Below, piece by piece: positions 11,125-22,418 of a stretch of DNA of 64,000 nucleotides (position 1 is its first letter; each line of letters begins with the position of its first letter). The notes beneath the pieces were generated by a model that saw only the letters and a list, made by a program, of their open reading frames with translations, searched no databases and was not told where the DNA came from. This DNA comes from Acanthosoma haemorrhoidale. Taxonomy: Eukaryota; Arthropoda; Insecta; Hemiptera; Acanthosomatidae. The translations under genes and the position numbers were made by a program. The stretch is taken from positions 186,001-250,000 of the forward strand of contig CAKNEZ010000011.1 of assembly GCA_930367205.1 (NCBI GenBank), written 5' to 3'.

Positions 11125-13290
11125 AGAAATAACCACTGGGCTGTCAGAGACTTAAATGCGCGGCATTCTTTGTGGAATAATGCCACTGCCAACCCAGCGG
11201 GGAGAGTCTTGGTAAAGACGCCCTTTATTGTCGTTCAACCTCAGAACCACACCTTTCGCCATAGAGGTAACAGTGCACAGACCCCCACCCTACATATTTT
11301 ACTCACAAAACAACCACACAGGATAAACAATTGTGAGACCCTGGACCACCTGCCAGTATTGTATTCCAATGACGGTAGAGTGGTGATCCCCCCACGAAGT
11401 ACGACTATTGTCCGGCTGAATGGTACCTATATCGATCGCAACTTTACCATCAATTACATACGGTTCCTATTCTCCGCACTACAGAGTAAGTGGATCGATA
11501 GGTAGCTTTCCTGACCAAGGTTATCGTCGATGCAGCAAACACTGCTATCCCAATGTTTAGCCCGAAGCCTCCCATGGTACATGTCCACCAGACCATATTC
11601 ATTGACTTATTTCCTTACGAAATAATTGGAAAAATAACTGGTATAGGACAAGGAATCGTCAGGCCAAAAAAGTTGAGAACTCCCTTGCAACACAAATTCG
11701 TGGCTTGATAAGGAATTGGAAGACAACAACGTGGCATGAACGGCTTCATGGCTTACATGGCGATTTCCGTTAGTTTTAGAAGCTCCTAAAGACTACTACC
11801 AAGAAGGACTCAGGTGTCCGCTTTCATGACGGAGACACCCTGTACACATCGGAAGAACAGGCTAAAATTTTGGCCGACCACTATACCACAGAAAACCCCG
11901 TTAGGACAGGTAACTACCACAAACCTCCGCAGCTGAGGGCAGGTCGGAACTATATGTTTGTCTCCTCGAAGCAGCTCAAGGCGATTCTTCACCGGTGTCA
12001 TGGAAACCAAGCACCAGGGGGTGACGGGGTTTAAACGGTATTGCTGAAACAGCTGCCGAGGAGAGTGATTGCCCAACTCGTTAACCTATAAAATTTATGT
12101 ATCAAGTTACGATACTTCCCGACAACGTGTAACAAGCTATTTTGTTCCCACTTCGCTAGCACACAAATAGAGGCGACCACCCACCCCACTATCGCCGATT
12201 AGTCTCCTCCCTCTCAAGGGGAAGTTTCTCGAAACGACAATACTGAACTACCTGAAGAAGTTCTGTTCGGAAAATGATATCATTCCGTACGAGCAGACAG
12301 GTTTTCAGGCTCATCTGAGTACAGAACATCCGCTTGTGAAGGAACAGACGTAAGCCACCCTCGGTATCAACACGAATACAGCAACTGCTATGATCTCGTT
12401 GGACTGCACAAAGGCTTTCGACTCAGCGTCCCACGGGATGCTGTGCTGACAGGTTTGTGACTGGAAATTCCTAGAGCTATGTACCATGTTGGTTTCGTTC
12501 TTGAAAAACAGATCGGTGGGGCTACTGGTAGGTGATTGCCTCTCTAACCCATTCCCTCTGACTTGTGGAGTTCCTCAAAGTGCGGTTCTGTCTCCGGTTC
12601 TTTTCAGCATGCACACATCTTAAATTATTGGGACAAACTATAAGAAAGCTACTGTAAACGCTTTCGCTGACAACATTGTGGTTTACAGCAGTAGCATGAG
12701 TGCACAAAGAGCTCTTACACAGGTCAAGTTAGTTTGTAACGTTATCAGTGATAGACTGGGCATGTTAAACATTATTGCCCGGAAAAGCGACTGCGTAATC
12801 TTCCCCCTTTAAAAGGGGGAAAAATCCTTCCTAAAATCGTATAGTATAGGGGGGGCAAGAGAACTCACCAGCTTTCTCAATGCACTATTTGGGTATACAA
12901 ATGGATAGGCATCTCCATTTCTCTACTCATATTAGTAATAAAATAGAAAAACAAAGGTCTTACCGGCTATCGCACTTGCTAACTTCGCCCAATCTGTCAC
13001 TTTGTCTCAAATTGATGATATATTGATTATATAATTCAATTGATGTGTCCTCCGGCCAGCTGTACGGTGCCCCACTATTTCCCCCCTTGACTGACCATAC
13101 AGCCAAATATCTCCAACATTTCCAAAATGGGATCATGCGAAAAGTGGTCCGACATAAATACCTCTTTCCAGAGGTTGAAGAACGCTGACCTGCACCCGCT
13201 GCTTGGTGTGCCGTGGGTGGGTGAGTTTATCCACCGGAGACACATTAAGTTTTGTGACTCGTTGCACATACCTGACAAACCCAGTGTTTA
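11125..13290 (+). pseudogene. Endonuclease-RT LINE (Jockey/CR1-like), decayed
   Basis: Plus-strand pieces follow ORF2 order. DLNARHSLWNN near 11150 and DHLPVLYS near 11350 are the C-terminal half of an APE endonuclease. A linker with many stops follows. The RT blocks are ISLLPLKGKFLET near 12200, EQTGFQAHLSTEHPLVK near 12300, ISLDCTKAFDSASHG near 12400, GVPQSAVLSPVLF near 12580 and FADNIVVYSSS near 12670. The last is the YADD site with the second Asp changed to Asn. A thumb-like tail runs to about 13290. Multiple stops and frameshifts make it inactive. Confidence 0.82.
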
Positions 13291-14846
13291 ACACTATAAG
13301 CCCACCTCCCCTCCTGCATCGATGGCAACAGACTGTCGGGGAAAAATTAGGTTAAGAATTAGTATGTAAGTCAGTTTTAAGGTTGATCAAAAAGGTGAGC
13401 CCCATCATCTTTATTAGTCAGTTTAGTACAGTCACTTGTAATGTACGAGTATATCATTATACTTTATAAAATAACAAAACCTGAATATAATGTAGCGATG
13501 CTACAGAAAATACAAAAATAATTTGTAAATAGATTCGTCTGAGGATCTATAATTGTATATAATAACTGTAAATTTAAAGGGGCTATGAACGAAAAAAAAA
13601 TAAAGCAGTTCCACGGATAACGGGTAACTGTAACGGTACAATGACCACAAGTGGAAATACAGTGACAAAATAGTGACAATTAACAGGTAAGGAGAGGCTG
13701 TACTTTCAAACACGAACTTAGCAATCGTTATTGGTCCGTCTGTTAGTGTGACAGTTCTAGTAAGGTTCAAATTTTATTTAATAATTATTTAATCTATGCA
13801 AATGTTCAAATGGACACCGGATATTGGTCAAAATACAATAACAGAAAAATTAGGAAAAAAATCAAACCTAAACATTGTAATTTTTAGTTTAACATTGATT
13901 AGACTTGACACCTTGGAATATTATTTAACATCAAAACGAGACGAGGACCCTCACTCGTATGTGATATAGGTTATAGAACCAACAAAAACAAGTAGATCCT
14001 CATTTGCTAAATGCTATCTTTTATAATCAAATTTTAGAAGAAACTATACAGTGAAAATTCTTTTTTGTCCAAATTTACGCACTGAAACGCGAAAACACAA
14101 AGATATTCCAAAAGCAAATGTTTTTAGTTACCGACTAAGAACAGAAATCGTTTTTACCGATTCACATAATTGTTTGTTGTTAGTAGTTAATTCAGCTATT
14201 TACGATTTATTTTAACATCATATTTCATGATTAAAATTTAGCGAATAATTGATGTAACATAATTTTATTAGGTATAATAATAGTTATAATGATGGTTAGG
14301 GCTGGGCTGGCTAATTCCATGGCTAATTTTTGTTCTAATAAAAAATCAATACTAGTTTTGTAACCTACCTCATTTTTTACCATTTCTTTTCCTAATTTAT
14401 TTGATCAATTTACCTTAACTAATTTGATAGGTCCGTCATGAGATCTATAATTCAAATTGTTTTATGTCTTTGACATAGGAATTTATCCCGATTGAATCGC
14501 CCAATCTCAAGGCTAATGTTGTAGTTAATAATAAATTGAGAAACTAGGAATTGTGAAATATATTTTAAATAAAATGGTTATAAAAAATAATTATAATTAT
14601 ATATAGTGCTGACAAAAAGTATATAAAAAAATATTCAATTGCTTTTGAACAAGGATAGTCACTACTAATTACATAAAACATTTCTTTTAATGGATCCATA
14701 ATAAAAACAATATTAATATCACCCAATCGATGATCTCCATATAATCCAATCAACATTACTGTCTGCTGTTGGTTCTTCTCCTCTCTTCCAGTATGGTACC
14801 GCCAGTTCGGGAGCTTGCTAAGAATCCGCTCTTCTCGGTGGTCGTG
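13291..14846. other. AT-rich intergenic
   Basis: No supported gene. Two overlapping minus ORFs at 13464-13770 are Tyr/Phe/Ile-rich and look like chance. A minus ORF at 14565-14756 starts MLIGLYGDHRLGDINIV and could be an exon, but no good splice context or family was found. A minus-strand AATAAA (TTTATT near 14396) could serve the gene ending at 14847. Confidence 0.4.
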
Positions 14847-15956
14847 CTAAGACTTCCCGTTTATCTCATCCCCACTCCTAAGAGCATAAGGGAAGATGCT
14901 TACAATCTGGTCACATCTGTGAAGGTTCCTGGCCATGATATGCTCAAATATCATGAATGTTACAGTTTATGGCATATGTGTTATTGTAATACACTTATAT
15001 GTAATAGTAAGATAATTAATAATACCTCGATGAGGATGTTGCTGGTTGTTGTATATTGGAAGTTGGGACCGATTGGAACACAAAAGAGACCGGCGCATTC
15101 TGAAAATATGATGATAATAATAATAATATAATGATATGTTTAGTAAAATGATATAGTATATTGTAGAGTTATAATCAATTACCGGATATCGGTGGCGATG
15201 ATACGACCCGTCAGAGTTTTGTGAATTTGCATATCGAGGGGGTATTTTAAATGCCTGAGGGTTGAACCCTAATCCCACTTGTGGCTGGATGAATGTGCTT
15301 GCCTGGTAAGAGTACTGCACTGAGTACTGCTGCAACCAGGGAGAGGCCTGTTGCCTCGGATCCCCGAAGTTATTGGGACAGATGTCACAGGGATAGATGA
15401 CGGCTTGTTGTCTGAAATGAAATATGCATTTTTCGATAATTATCTGAAGTGAAATAAAGTGACGAAGCCCTGATTTGAACCCAGGATCTACTCCTGATTA
15501 TCACCTGCCAGACGCCAGAGCCCGACAGACAGCAATCCACGGCTTTAACCATTTTGTTACAAGCTCATAACTCTCTATTCAGGTTGATTTCGTTACGTGG
15601 CTCTCTATGGCCTACTGCAGAATGCCTTAATTAGTCAAATATTATCTCTAGAACCTTTAATTTTGTCCAATACTCACGTGTTGCCAAAGGCCGAGCGGCG
15701 CGGCAAGACATTGGGTCGCATCAACGACGGAATCGGCGCATTTGGTCTACCGGTGGTGTCCTGTTGCCGCTGCTGCCCAAACTGATTTTGATGTTGATGG
15801 CCTGGATGAATGTTGGCTGGAACATATTGATTGCTCCCTTCGGCAGCTTCTTGATCGCTGTTGCGGTTTTGGCTGTTGTCTCTGTAATTTAACAAAAACG
15901 TAATACGAAAATCTTAGGTATTACAATAATGGTCGCAACTGGTCTTACCTATTCAT
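14847..15956 (-). CDS. Predicted five-exon gene, Gln/Asn/Pro-rich protein
   Basis: Coding exons on the minus strand: 15956-15949, 15881-15678, 15411-15183, 15099-15026 and 14928-14847. They sum to 597 bases, exactly 199 codons with stop, and every junction keeps phase. ATG 15956 has an in-frame stop 15 bases upstream. Donors are GTAAGA, GTGAGT, GTAATT and GTATTA; acceptors include TTTCATTTCAG and ATATTTTCAG. Introns are 67, 266, 83 and 97 bp. The last acceptor is weak and could instead be at 14917 in the same frame (four residues fewer). The protein is low-complexity: a Gln/His/Asn-rich start, a CDIC motif in exon 3, and QQYSVQYSYQ repeats. I recognise no domain. A young Gypsy sits 225 bp upstream in the same orientation. 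Confidence 0.6.
15461..15555 (-). repeat. Possible tRNA-derived SINE head in an intron
   Basis: On the minus strand GGTTCAAATC (15481-15472) matches a Pol III B box and sits in a CCTG...CAGG stem like a T arm. TGGCAGGTGAT about 25 bases upstream could be an A box. No complete cloverleaf could be drawn, so a true tRNA is unlikely. It lies inside the 266-bp intron of the five-exon gene. Confidence 0.3.
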
Positions 15957-16180
15957 GAATGGTTTTAATCAATACACTCTACAATATACGGTCACACTCT
16001 TATTAAAATTAAACGTCAAGTAATTTCAGGTCTATTTCACAAGCAACAGATAATAATTATAAATAACTAAAATTCCAAAATATAAAAAAAAGACGATCAT
16101 TGAGTAAAGAGACGTCACCAATAAAATGGGGTACCTAGAAAATACTCCCCTTCAAATTCCGGGATTCAAAACTTACCTAT

Positions 16181-16342
16181 TGTTTGGATGTAATAAGTAA
16201 CAACACAAGTTAACAAAAGAACCAAGTTTATTAATCAGTTCACACACGCATCACAACATTAGCAATCGGTTTATATACATACAAAGCTCTGGAGGTAACA
16301 ACCAGGTTCAGGTTATAACTTACAAATGTTACCAACCTAACA
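16181..16342 (-). repeat. 3' LTR of the mag-like Gypsy
   Basis: 162 bp with TG...CA ends. It contains a TATATAA-type box on the minus strand near 16270, so it could drive transcription leftwards into the gene whose start codon is at 15956. Confidence 0.92.
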
Positions 16343-16543
16343 TCCCCCTCCTTAAGTTTTAAATACAAAAATAAAAATATAGTATACATTACAATCATGT
16401 TCATATAGTATGTAACTTATGATCTAATTTGTAACAAATTATTTGGAAGTAATTACAAAAAGATAAAGAATAAAAAAAAATACTTATTAGAAAATAAAGG
16501 TTTAACCACAAAATTACAGAGCAAGAGCTTACAAATACAAACA

Positions 16544-17149
16544 TTACAAATCTAACCTTTCTGGTTTTTTAATTACTCTACCTGATCTAGTTGTAATAGA
16601 GTCAGGTAAATTCAATGGCAAGGAACAACCAGGGTTATTTAAATCTTTAACAGTCCTATCTATGTTTACATTATTCCAGACATCAACAGTTTCGTCAAAA
16701 TCAAAATCGTTATGTTTGTATTCAGCATCCTCTGATGGAGGAGCATTGTATTTCTTGATAAATACTGAATTGCGCCTATACATTTTGCCATTAATGTTTA
16801 GCAAATATGACCTAAATTTAAGCTTTTTAACAATGAGTGCTCTTTCCCACAACTTAGTATACTTGTCTTGTACTAAAACATTATCACCCTCGTTAAATTC
16901 TACTGATTTTCTGCTGTGCTCATTATAATAGGTCTTTTGAGAATTTTTATCATAAACTTGTGGATCATCAACAACATGAGGTGCCAGACAGCTATCTCTT
17001 ATAGGAAGTTTTGATCTAAGAGTCCTACTCTGAAGGAGTTGGGAAGGTGAATATTGTAATCCTGCAACAGGAGAATTTCTGTAGTTAAGTAAATATAAAT
17101 CTAAGTCATCATTTTCATGGTGACATTTTTTTAGCATGGATTTCATCAA
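16544..17149 (-). pseudogene. Gypsy integrase C-terminal part, separated by the core deletion
   Basis: The open 201 codons start just past the deletion point and read KSMLKKCHHENDDLDLYLL then NYRNSPVAG, the usual end of the integrase core. An SH3-like C-terminal region follows (FNEGDNVLVQDKYTKLWERA, RRNSVFIKKYN), then the typical basic tail TTRSGRVIKKPERLDL. The Met at the start is inside the core, not a true start. Compared with intact relatives about 80 residues are missing between this and the upstream frame. Confidence 0.88.
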
Positions 17150-19632
17150 CCCGACGACGTTTTGCCTTTGAGTTTCTTTAACTCAACCCATCTAGAATAG
17201 TAGTCCACCACAACCAAATAGTGCATGTTACGAAATTCAAGAATATCCATACCAATTTTATAGAATGGGATGGGTGGTATCTTATGAGGGAGCAGAGGTT
17301 TTTTAATATTGGACCTTTGGAATCTTTGACAAACGGTACAAGAATTTACAAGGTTCGTCACATCAGACAGAATGCCAGGCCAGTAAAAGAATTGTTTTAT
17401 TTTTTCCTTGATCTTGTTAAGGCCAAGATGTGTTTCATGCAGTAAGTTCAAAATGTTTTTTCTACACAACGGGGGAACAACCAACCTTTCATCATAATAT
17501 ATTAAGTCATTTTCTACTGTGATACTATTTCTTATATTAAAATAATGAGCTAGATCTCCACTACATTTTAGAGACTTTGGCCAACCACTACTGTAGTACT
17601 TGATAATTTGATTTAACGTTTCATCCAAATTTGTTTCGGATTTTAAATGTATAAGTTGCTGGTCAGAGCAATCAAATAAAACACCTACGGTGTGTACAAC
17701 ATCCCTCATTGACACATCATCTGCAACATTTCCTGCAATAATATTCCTTGACAATAAGTCAGCAATAACCATAGACCTCCCTGGGAGATACTTAAGCTCA
17801 AACTTATATGGTAAAATTTTCAATCTAAGCCGTCTGAGTCGATTATTTTTTATTTTGTTGATATCCTTTTGTATAGACGTTAGGGGAGCATGATCTGTGT
17901 AAACAATCACATTAGGGTGTCCATAAACAAAGTTGTGGAGTTTTTTTAATGCAAATGTTATAGCAAGGAGTTCTTTTTCAATTTGTGCATATTCTTGTTC
18001 ACAAGCAGTTAGAGTTCTGCTAGCATACAAAACAGGCTTTCCTTCTTGTATTAATGAGCAACCAACAGCATAATTACTAGAGTCAGCTTGTATCTCAATG
18101 GTCTTAACAGGGTCAAAAGAAGCAAGTAATGTTATATTTGAGATAACAGATTTCAATTTATTAAAACTTTCATCATGAGATTTAGTCCAAAGCCAAACGG
18201 ATTCTTTTTTAAGCAAGGATGTAAAAGGGGCTATTAAATCAGAGAGATTAGGTATGAAGTTTCTTAAAAAATTAACCATTCCCAAAATTTTTTGAAGATC
18301 TTTAACATTTTTTGGTGGCTCTAAATTTATTATTGATTGAATTCTTTGCGAGTCAGGTCTATGACCATGCTTATTAAATAAAAACCCGAGATATTTGACT
18401 TCGTTAACAAAATATTGAACTTTCTCAGAATCGAATTTAATATTGTATTTTCTAGCCACAGAAACAACCTCCCCAACTGTCTGCCTAAGCTCCTCCTCAG
18501 AGTTAGCACAACACAAAATGTCATCAAAATAAACTAAAACATTCTTTATGTGACCGAAATACTTATATGTTAGTTTTTGGAAGAATTCTGGCAAAACTGT
18601 CAAACCAAAAGGGGCTCTTAGATATTTAAAAACGCCAAATGGTGTACTAAAACAACATAACTTACTGGATTCCTCATCTAGTCTAATTTGATGAAACCCA
18701 CTTTTTAAATCGAAAAGACAGAAGTGACTTTTGTTAGCCAGTTTCAAACTTATTTCCTCTAAGGTAGGAATTTCATAATAGTCTCTAACCAAATACTTAT
18801 TCAAGTGTTGGGGGTCAATGCACAACCTTAGTGAAGAGTCAGGTTTTTCTACAATCACAAGATTATTAATCCACTCACAAGGCTCATCCACTCGCTCTAT
18901 TATGTTTGCATGCAATAAATCATCTAAGCAAGTTTTTAATTTATTCTTTATTTTATAAGGAACTCTGCGACCTGGATTTGCCTTAGGAGTAGCATCTTTA
19001 CTGAGTTTTAACTTGCATATGTCTGGGAAGCATCCTAGTCCACTGAAGACATCCTGATTCTGTTTGAGAAAATCATCGACTGGGACAGTAACCTTGTCTA
19101 TCCGACGAAGAAGTCCAAGCTCAACACACGAACGTAGTCCCAGAAGTGGTGTTCTGTCATCATTCACAATCATAAACGGGGCGTTTATTTTCACACTGTC
19201 TTTTTGAAGATCAAGATCAACAGAGCCGATCGGTCGAACAACAAATCCACCAAAGGATTCAAGAAGTACATCAGTTTTTCTTATATTTAAGTCAGCATCA
19301 AGTTTCTGAAGAGCAGTAGTTGTTATAACATTAACTTGGGATCCAGTATCGAGTTTAAATTCAATCGGTTGATCGTTAATTTTTAGCAAGGCCAGCCATT
19401 CATCTTTTCCCTGAGTGATAGCATCACAGGCACACAGGTTTAAAGAATCCAACTTAAAAACATCATTACTCAACTCCACCAACCACTTCATGAGCCTGTC
19501 GAATGCGATTATTACGCTTATTTCCGATGCATTGTTTTGCAAAATGATTGAATTTTTTACAGTAGGAACACTGCTTACCAAATGCTGGGCACCGTCCTTT
19601 AGCGTGGTTGAAGCCACAGCGATCACAAGCAT
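17146..19632 (-). CDS. pol: Pol of the mag-like Gypsy (protease, RT, RNase H, truncated integrase)
   Basis: The 828-residue open frame overlaps gag by 167 bases in the +1 register, so expression would need a frameshift or restart. Protease Asp is D95 in FKLDTGSQ. RT has the CIDPQHLN and FDLKSGFHQIRL blocks and the catalytic YFDD at 368-371. RNase H follows (EIQADSSNYAVG, YTDHAPL). The integrase H2C2 zinc motif is intact (HETHLG...CTVCQ), and the first catalytic Asp is in GMDILEF. The frame then stops after KLKGKTSSG at 17146, where a deletion joins it to sequence in another register. The second Asp and Glu of the DDE triad are missing. Confidence 0.92.
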   Translation of the reverse strand: MLVIAVASTTLKDGAQHLVSSVPTVKNSIILQNNASEISVIIAFDRLMKWLVELSNDVFKLDSLNLCACDAITQGKDEWLALLKINDQPIEFKLDTGSQVNVITTTALQKLDADLNIRKTDVLLESFGGFVVRPIGSVDLDLQKDSVKINAPFMIVNDDRTPLLGLRSCVELGLLRRIDKVTVPVDDFLKQNQDVFSGLGCFPDICKLKLSKDATPKANPGRRVPYKIKNKLKTCLDDLLHANIIERVDEPCEWINNLVIVEKPDSSLRLCIDPQHLNKYLVRDYYEIPTLEEISLKLANKSHFCLFDLKSGFHQIRLDEESSKLCCFSTPFGVFKYLRAPFGLTVLPEFFQKLTYKYFGHIKNVLVYFDDILCCANSEEELRQTVGEVVSVARKYNIKFDSEKVQYFVNEVKYLGFLFNKHGHRPDSQRIQSIINLEPPKNVKDLQKILGMVNFLRNFIPNLSDLIAPFTSLLKKESVWLWTKSHDESFNKLKSVISNITLLASFDPVKTIEIQADSSNYAVGCSLIQEGKPVLYASRTLTACEQEYAQIEKELLAITFALKKLHNFVYGHPNVIVYTDHAPLTSIQKDINKIKNNRLRRLRLKILPYKFELKYLPGRSMVIADLLSRNIIAGNVADDVSMRDVVHTVGVLFDCSDQQLIHLKSETNLDETLNQIIKYYSSGWPKSLKCSGDLAHYFNIRNSITVENDLIYYDERLVVPPLCRKNILNLLHETHLGLNKIKEKIKQFFYWPGILSDVTNLVNSCTVCQRFQRSNIKKPLLPHKIPPIPFYKIGMDILEFRNMHYLVVVDYYSRWVELKKLKGKTSSG

Positions 19633-20275
19633 ATAAACTATCCTGACGGTCCCGGAGCTCTGGTGGTCTTTTCATTTGTGGCTTCCGATTTACTTCGAGT
19701 ATCTCCGTCGGCGTATCAATCGATGTTTTCACTGGAGGTGGTGCTTTTAATATTTTCATGTTGAGCTCTGCCATCTCGACTGTTTTACAAAAATTAACTG
19801 TTTTTTCCAATAAAGGGTCCTCTCTCAAAAGTCTTTCTTGAGTACTTTTGTCATAAAGTCCAAGAATTATTTGGGATTTTAGCAATTTTTCTTCTTGTTC
19901 ACCGAATTCACAAGGCGTTACTAGTGATTTTAGATCAGTAAAATACCGTTCAAATGGTTCATTTGCTGCTTGTTTTCTGCTAAAAAATTTATAAATCACC
20001 ATAGTCTCATTTTTCCGTGGGGTGCAATGCTTTTCTAGGACGTCTAAAATAGAAATTACTGTTTCATTACCTGGTTTTAACGTCGTGATTGTGGAGTAAA
20101 GTTTTAAACCATCGGATCCCAATAAGTTTTTCAGTCTTGCTACTTGGACCTCTCGCGATTTCTTCTCAGTCTCTGTGGCTACAAAATAAACTTCTATTTC
20201 AGTCCGGAATCTTCTAAAGCTCTCGGAGAGGTTATCCACGTTGACGTCGAATTCTGAGGGTTTGTTGAACTCCAT
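19466..20275 (-). CDS. gag: Gag of the mag-like Gypsy
   Basis: The first ATG is at 20275 in good context (GCCATGG); the open frame extends 12 bases further only through a GTG. The 269-residue product has a capsid-like region (ESFRRFRTEIEVYF early, then ANEPFERYFTDLKSLVTPC) and two C-terminal zinc knuckles: CDRCGFNHAKGRC and CSYCKKFNHFAKQC. This is the arrangement known from mag-lineage Gypsy gag. It forms the particle and binds element RNA. It ends inside pol. Confidence 0.9.
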   Translation of the reverse strand: MEFNKPSEFDVNVDNLSESFRRFRTEIEVYFVATETEKKSREVQVARLKNLLGSDGLKLYSTITTLKPGNETVISILDVLEKHCTPRKNETMVIYKFFSRKQAANEPFERYFTDLKSLVTPCEFGEQEEKLLKSQIILGLYDKSTQERLLREDPLLEKTVNFCKTVEMAELNMKILKAPPPVKTSIDTPTEILEVNRKPQMKRPPELRDRQDSLYACDRCGFNHAKGRCPAFGKQCSYCKKFNHFAKQCIGNKRNNRIRQAHEVVGGVE

Positions 20276-20324
20276 GGCTAATATCACGTCCGTTTGTTCA
20301 GTTTAAACTAAAACGACTGCGCCA

Positions 20325-20486
20325 TGTTTGGATGTAATAAGTAACAACACAAGTTAACAAAAGAACCAAGTTTATTAATCAGTTCACACACGCAGCACAA
20401 CATTAGCAATCGGTTTATATACATACAAAGCTCTGGAGGTAACAACCAGGTTCAGGTTATAACTTACAAATGTTACCAACCTAACA
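20325..20486 (-). repeat. 5' LTR of the mag-like Gypsy
   Basis: It matches the LTR at 16181-16342 over 162 bp with one substitution (G for T in the CACGCA[G/T]CACAAC stretch). It is followed on the minus strand by the primer site TGGCGCAGTCG. Confidence 0.92.
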
Positions 20487-20491
20487 CCTAT

Positions 20492-21979
20492 TATACCTAA
20501 AACCTAAAATTTACCAAATATAACCACGTGTTTTATATTATCCGCCGGGATTTATAATTATCAGGCAAAGATCACTAAAGAATAAAAGAAAAGAATGTAA
20601 GACGCAGGCAAGTGAGATGAAGTTTGTCCTGTGATATATTAGCCTAGCCTATAGACAATTTCTTACCCCTTTTTAAACTTAACTACAATAAGATGTAATA
20701 TATTGTGAGATGAAGAGAATTGGTAAAACAAGGTGGTACAGAATGAGGAACTTTGACTGGTTTGGACATGTTCATGGAATGGCAGTGAACAGGTTCTTAA
20801 AAAAATGCAATGAAAGCTAGGTCTGAAGGGAAACGACGAGATATGTCCATGAAGTTTCTACAGGACTCCGAAAGTACACAGATAATTGTGTGAAAAATTG
20901 ACAGGACCAAGGCTCAAACTGAGGAACTCCTTACGTTTGTCCCATCACGTAATTTTTCGACTGAGCCATGCCAGCGAAGCCTAGTCTATAGACAATTTCT
21001 TACCCCTTTTCAAACTTAACTACACTAAGATGTAATATATTCAGAGTTAGTGAGAATGGTTTGCTTTTTACGGCAATGTATATCCATCAAATATTTATCA
21101 GTATTATTAGCAAAAGATAAAGATATTGGAAGAGCTACGATTCGAACCATGCCTACATTTCAGATGTGCAAAAGTATTTAAGAAGGCGAGTTACCTTAGG
21201 AGAATACAAGGACCTCAATGATATCTACTGGTGATTATGAGTACTATGAACACAAGATGAACGAATGACAACGATGACTAGTCATTCATTTTGATAAGTT
21301 ATTGTGTAAGGAATTTAGTTTCATTGACACATTTGTTTTTTTATATTTTTGGAATCGCTAAAGCTAACCTCCTTTTAGAGAAGCGCGTGCCCCAAATTTT
21401 AATTTTTTTGATCTGCCACTGGCGTATGAACGAAAGCGGCGATTAAATACACAAGGGTCCTTAAGAAATTTTCTTCGTAGTATATTTTAATAATAAGTGA
21501 GCAATCCATTCAACTACATGTGACTAAATATAAAAAAAATATCAATAATACATTTTAAACATAGCCTAAGCAGTTTTATTATAAGCAAGTAGTTCCAATG
21601 TTACCAAAAACAAAAATAAATAAAGAGAGCCCTTGAATTGAATGGAGCAATGCTACACACAGAAACCATTCAACAGGCATATTTTCAAATCAGATTGGAA
21701 TACAATTTCTATTAGAAATAAGAATATGGTATATACCCAGTTTCAGATTTTTTGATATGACAACTATTTTTTATTGACAACTTTTGAGTAATTTTATACG
21801 TTTATTTATCAGGACCGGGAAGGCGAGATGCAAAAGGGTCACGATTCAAATCTTGTAGCTGGCGGCGAAAATATTCTCGCTTAGAGCTTCGCAAATAAGA
21901 ATATAAAATGGTTCCATAGATTGGATAACACAAATACATGGTAATCATATTGACTTTTATTAATGAAATAACGAGCATT
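20492..21979. other. Intergenic with LINE-tail remnant and a 64-bp direct repeat
   Basis: A 64-bp sequence at 20641-20704 recurs at 20978-21041 with three differences, bracketing 273 bp. Inside, plus-strand 20730-20860 reads MRNFDWFGHVHGMAVNRF, resembling the WxGHVxRM tail found after RT in some LINEs. Pol III B-box-like GGTTCGAATC occurs on the minus strand near 21140, suggesting SINE debris. No intact gene is seen. Confidence 0.4.
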
Positions 21980-22418
21980 AATAACGAACCGGACCGTCAC
22001 TTGGAACACTACTCTCTATTCTCTCTCTGCACTGGCTTTGCAACTTTATTGAAACCATGGTCTTCTCATTCAACTACCTCTGCATCTTTCTCTCCTAACC
22101 CTGCTATCTTTTAGTCCGGCGTTGTCAGACCAGACCCTAAATTTTCCTAAAAATTTTTATGATCTATATTGGCAATTTTATTTTAGGATAGGAGGGGGGC
22201 CGTTCTCATAGCGCAATTAAAAATATCTTTTTTTAAATAACTTTAAAAATTATCTAATATTGAAGGATTCAAATATCTTGTAACTATATAAATGCATTGT
22301 TGAAAAGAAAATCTCCTCGCAATAAAAAAAAAAATTAAATTAATTTAGCGTTTTGCTGGCCTTGGAGAAACTACGCCCATATGATTAGAAGAATATTCCT
22401 CGTAAAGACGTAATTTAA

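Larger units (their letters stand above)
16181..20486 (-). mobile_element. Young mag-like Gypsy retrotransposon lacking integrase core
   Basis: The element is bounded by two 162-bp LTRs (16181-16342 and 20325-20486) that differ at one visible position and is flanked by a 5-bp target duplication CCTAT (16176-16180 and 20487-20491). On the minus strand the order is LTR, primer site TGGCGCAGTCG (just below 20325), gag, pol, purine tract AAGGAGGGGGA (16353-16343), LTR. Gag and pol overlap in different registers. The near-identical LTRs say it inserted recently, yet pol has lost most of the integrase catalytic core, so it cannot move on its own. Confidence 0.95.

Noticed and set aside
14769..15131. 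Plus-strand 120-codon ORF (MVPPVRELAKNPLF...) after TCTCTTCCAG as an exon
   Set aside because: It overlaps the phase-consistent minus-strand gene, has no clear donor and no recognised domain, so the minus model was preferred.
15461..15555. A functional tRNA gene
   Set aside because: Only a B box and a partial T arm are present; no acceptor stem or convincing anticodon arm.
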